Below, piece by piece: positions 5,408-5,997 of a stretch of DNA of 5,997 nucleotides. The first letter of the stretch is position 1. Each line of letters starts with the position of its first letter. The stretch is from Candidatus Helarchaeota archaeon (lineage in GTDB: Archaea; Asgardarchaeota; Lokiarchaeia; Helarchaeales; HEL-GB-A). A program made the translations under genes and the position numbers. Below the pieces are notes generated by a model. The model saw nothing but the letters and a program-made list of their open reading frames with translations. It ran no database searches and had not been told where the DNA came from. The DNA lies in NCBI GenBank assembly GCA_016840125.1, contig JAEOSY010000624.1, positions 1 to 5,997 of the forward strand, read 5' to 3'.

Positions 5408-5997
5408 ATGAGTATGCGTAACTACGTTATTCGCAGACTTCTTCTTATGATTCCCCTTTTTATAGGAATCACGATTGTAAATTTTGTGATTATACAATTT
5501 TCTCCTGTTGATGCAGTTGATATTGCGACACAGGGGACACAACTCACTATTGTGGACAAAAATGAGATGAAAGTCATTTATGGTCTGGTAACAGCGAACA
5601 CTCTCCAGACAAGCAATGGCAATGGCTATTGGGGGACTTGCAATAGTGTTTCTGGGGATCCTAATAATCCCGAGATAGCGCAATACACTAGTCCGACGAC
5701 TATAACGCCGTATAGTACGTATATAAGAGGCTCGCTGACTAATGAGTCCTGGCAAGATGAGACTACGCAAGGAGAAGAAGTAAGCACCTCAACAGACGGT
5801 GAACACGTCTTTGCCTATTTTAAATTTTATCTACAAGACTTCCAAGCCGTAAACTGGTTTCAACTTGCGCCGGGGATTCGGGTAAATGCAACAGCTCTAG
5901 CTACTAGTAATGCTGGTCGGGCCGGGTGGAAAATCTATTTCTCACATAATACGTCCAACAGTATCACCTGGAATCGGCAGACGACCGAAGAGCTCAG
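5408..5997 (+). CDS. DppB-type ABC transporter permease with a large extracellular insertion (C-terminus beyond window)
   Basis: 196 complete codons are visible and the frame stays open to the edge. The N-terminus MSMRNYVIRRLLLMIPLFIG is the standard opening of DppB/OppB-family permeases (basic segment, RR, then a first membrane helix with a proline, about residues 11-31). These form the membrane channel of peptide, nickel or oligosaccharide importers, with a DppC partner, two ATPases and a binding protein. The family's LPGDP after helix one appears as SPVDAVD (32-38), and VIYGLV (56-61) fits the usual GL-D-P segment. The family then normally continues with a short loop and GDLG before helix two. 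Here residues 62-196 are instead hydrophilic, rich in N, T, S, G and W, with sequons (NES, NAT, NTS) and strand-like segments such as VFAYFKFYLQDF and AGWKIYFSH. This indicates an inserted extracellular beta-rich domain of at least 135 residues. The substrate cannot be inferred. The partner genes would be expected downstream, outside the window. Confidence 0.8.
   Translation, partial: MSMRNYVIRRLLLMIPLFIGITIVNFVIIQFSPVDAVDIATQGTQLTIVDKNEMKVIYGLVTANTLQTSNGNGYWGTCNSVSGDPNNPEIAQYTSPTTITPYSTYIRGSLTNESWQDETTQGEEVSTSTDGEHVFAYFKFYLQDFQAVNWFQLAPGIRVNATALATSNAGRAGWKIYFSHNTSNSITWNRQTTEEL

Noticed and set aside
5264..5770. 168-residue open frame on the minus strand
   Set aside because: It lies antisense to the well-supported permease start and the AT-rich intergenic region. 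The translation is K/N/I/Y/R-rich with no family motif.

Overview
The window comes from an archaeon, most likely an Asgard archaeon (Promethearchaeota: Loki-, Thor- or Heimdall-type lineages). The strongest evidence is a broken actin-family gene at about 4494-4918. Its residues follow the C-terminal third of eukaryotic actin closely, and among prokaryotes such close actin homologues are known mainly from Asgard archaea. Supporting signs are leaderless-type starts with TATA-like boxes 30-35 bases upstream, a very large secreted Ig-domain surface protein with a C-terminal membrane anchor, moderate AT-richness, and a prokaryotic ABC permease with a Shine-Dalgarno site. The exact lineage cannot be fixed from the sequence alone.

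Layout from left to right. (1) 1-957, minus strand: a PAPS-dependent sulfotransferase whose C-terminus is cut by the window edge. (2) 958-1265: a 308-base spacer with a candidate promoter for that gene and two short palindromes. (3) 1266-4418, minus strand: a 1050-residue, membrane-anchored, extracellular arylsulfotransferase-family (ASST-like) beta-propeller. It is followed by five Ig-like modules with one discoidin-like module set between the fourth and fifth. (4) about 4494-4918, plus strand: a truncated and frameshifted actin relic, divergent from the ASST-like gene. (5) 4919-5407: a 489-base AT-rich intergenic stretch with a small T-loop hairpin, T-tracts, candidate TATA boxes and a palindrome. 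(6) 5408 to the right edge, plus strand: the N-terminus of a DppB-type peptide/nickel/sugar ABC transporter permease. Its first extracellular loop carries an insertion of at least 135 residues, and the gene runs off the window.

How the genes fit together. The two minus-strand genes belong to unrelated families that can both move sulfuryl groups: one cytosolic and PAPS-dependent, the other extracytoplasmic and PAPS-independent. The 308-base gap and separate promoter-like sequences argue against a tight operon, so a shared role in surface sulfation is only an inference. The permease would start an oligopeptide/oligosaccharide uptake operon whose other subunits lie outside the window. The actin relic is the most informative element. 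It marks a locus where an actin-like gene was lost, and its remnant now sits in the upstream region of the ASST-like gene.
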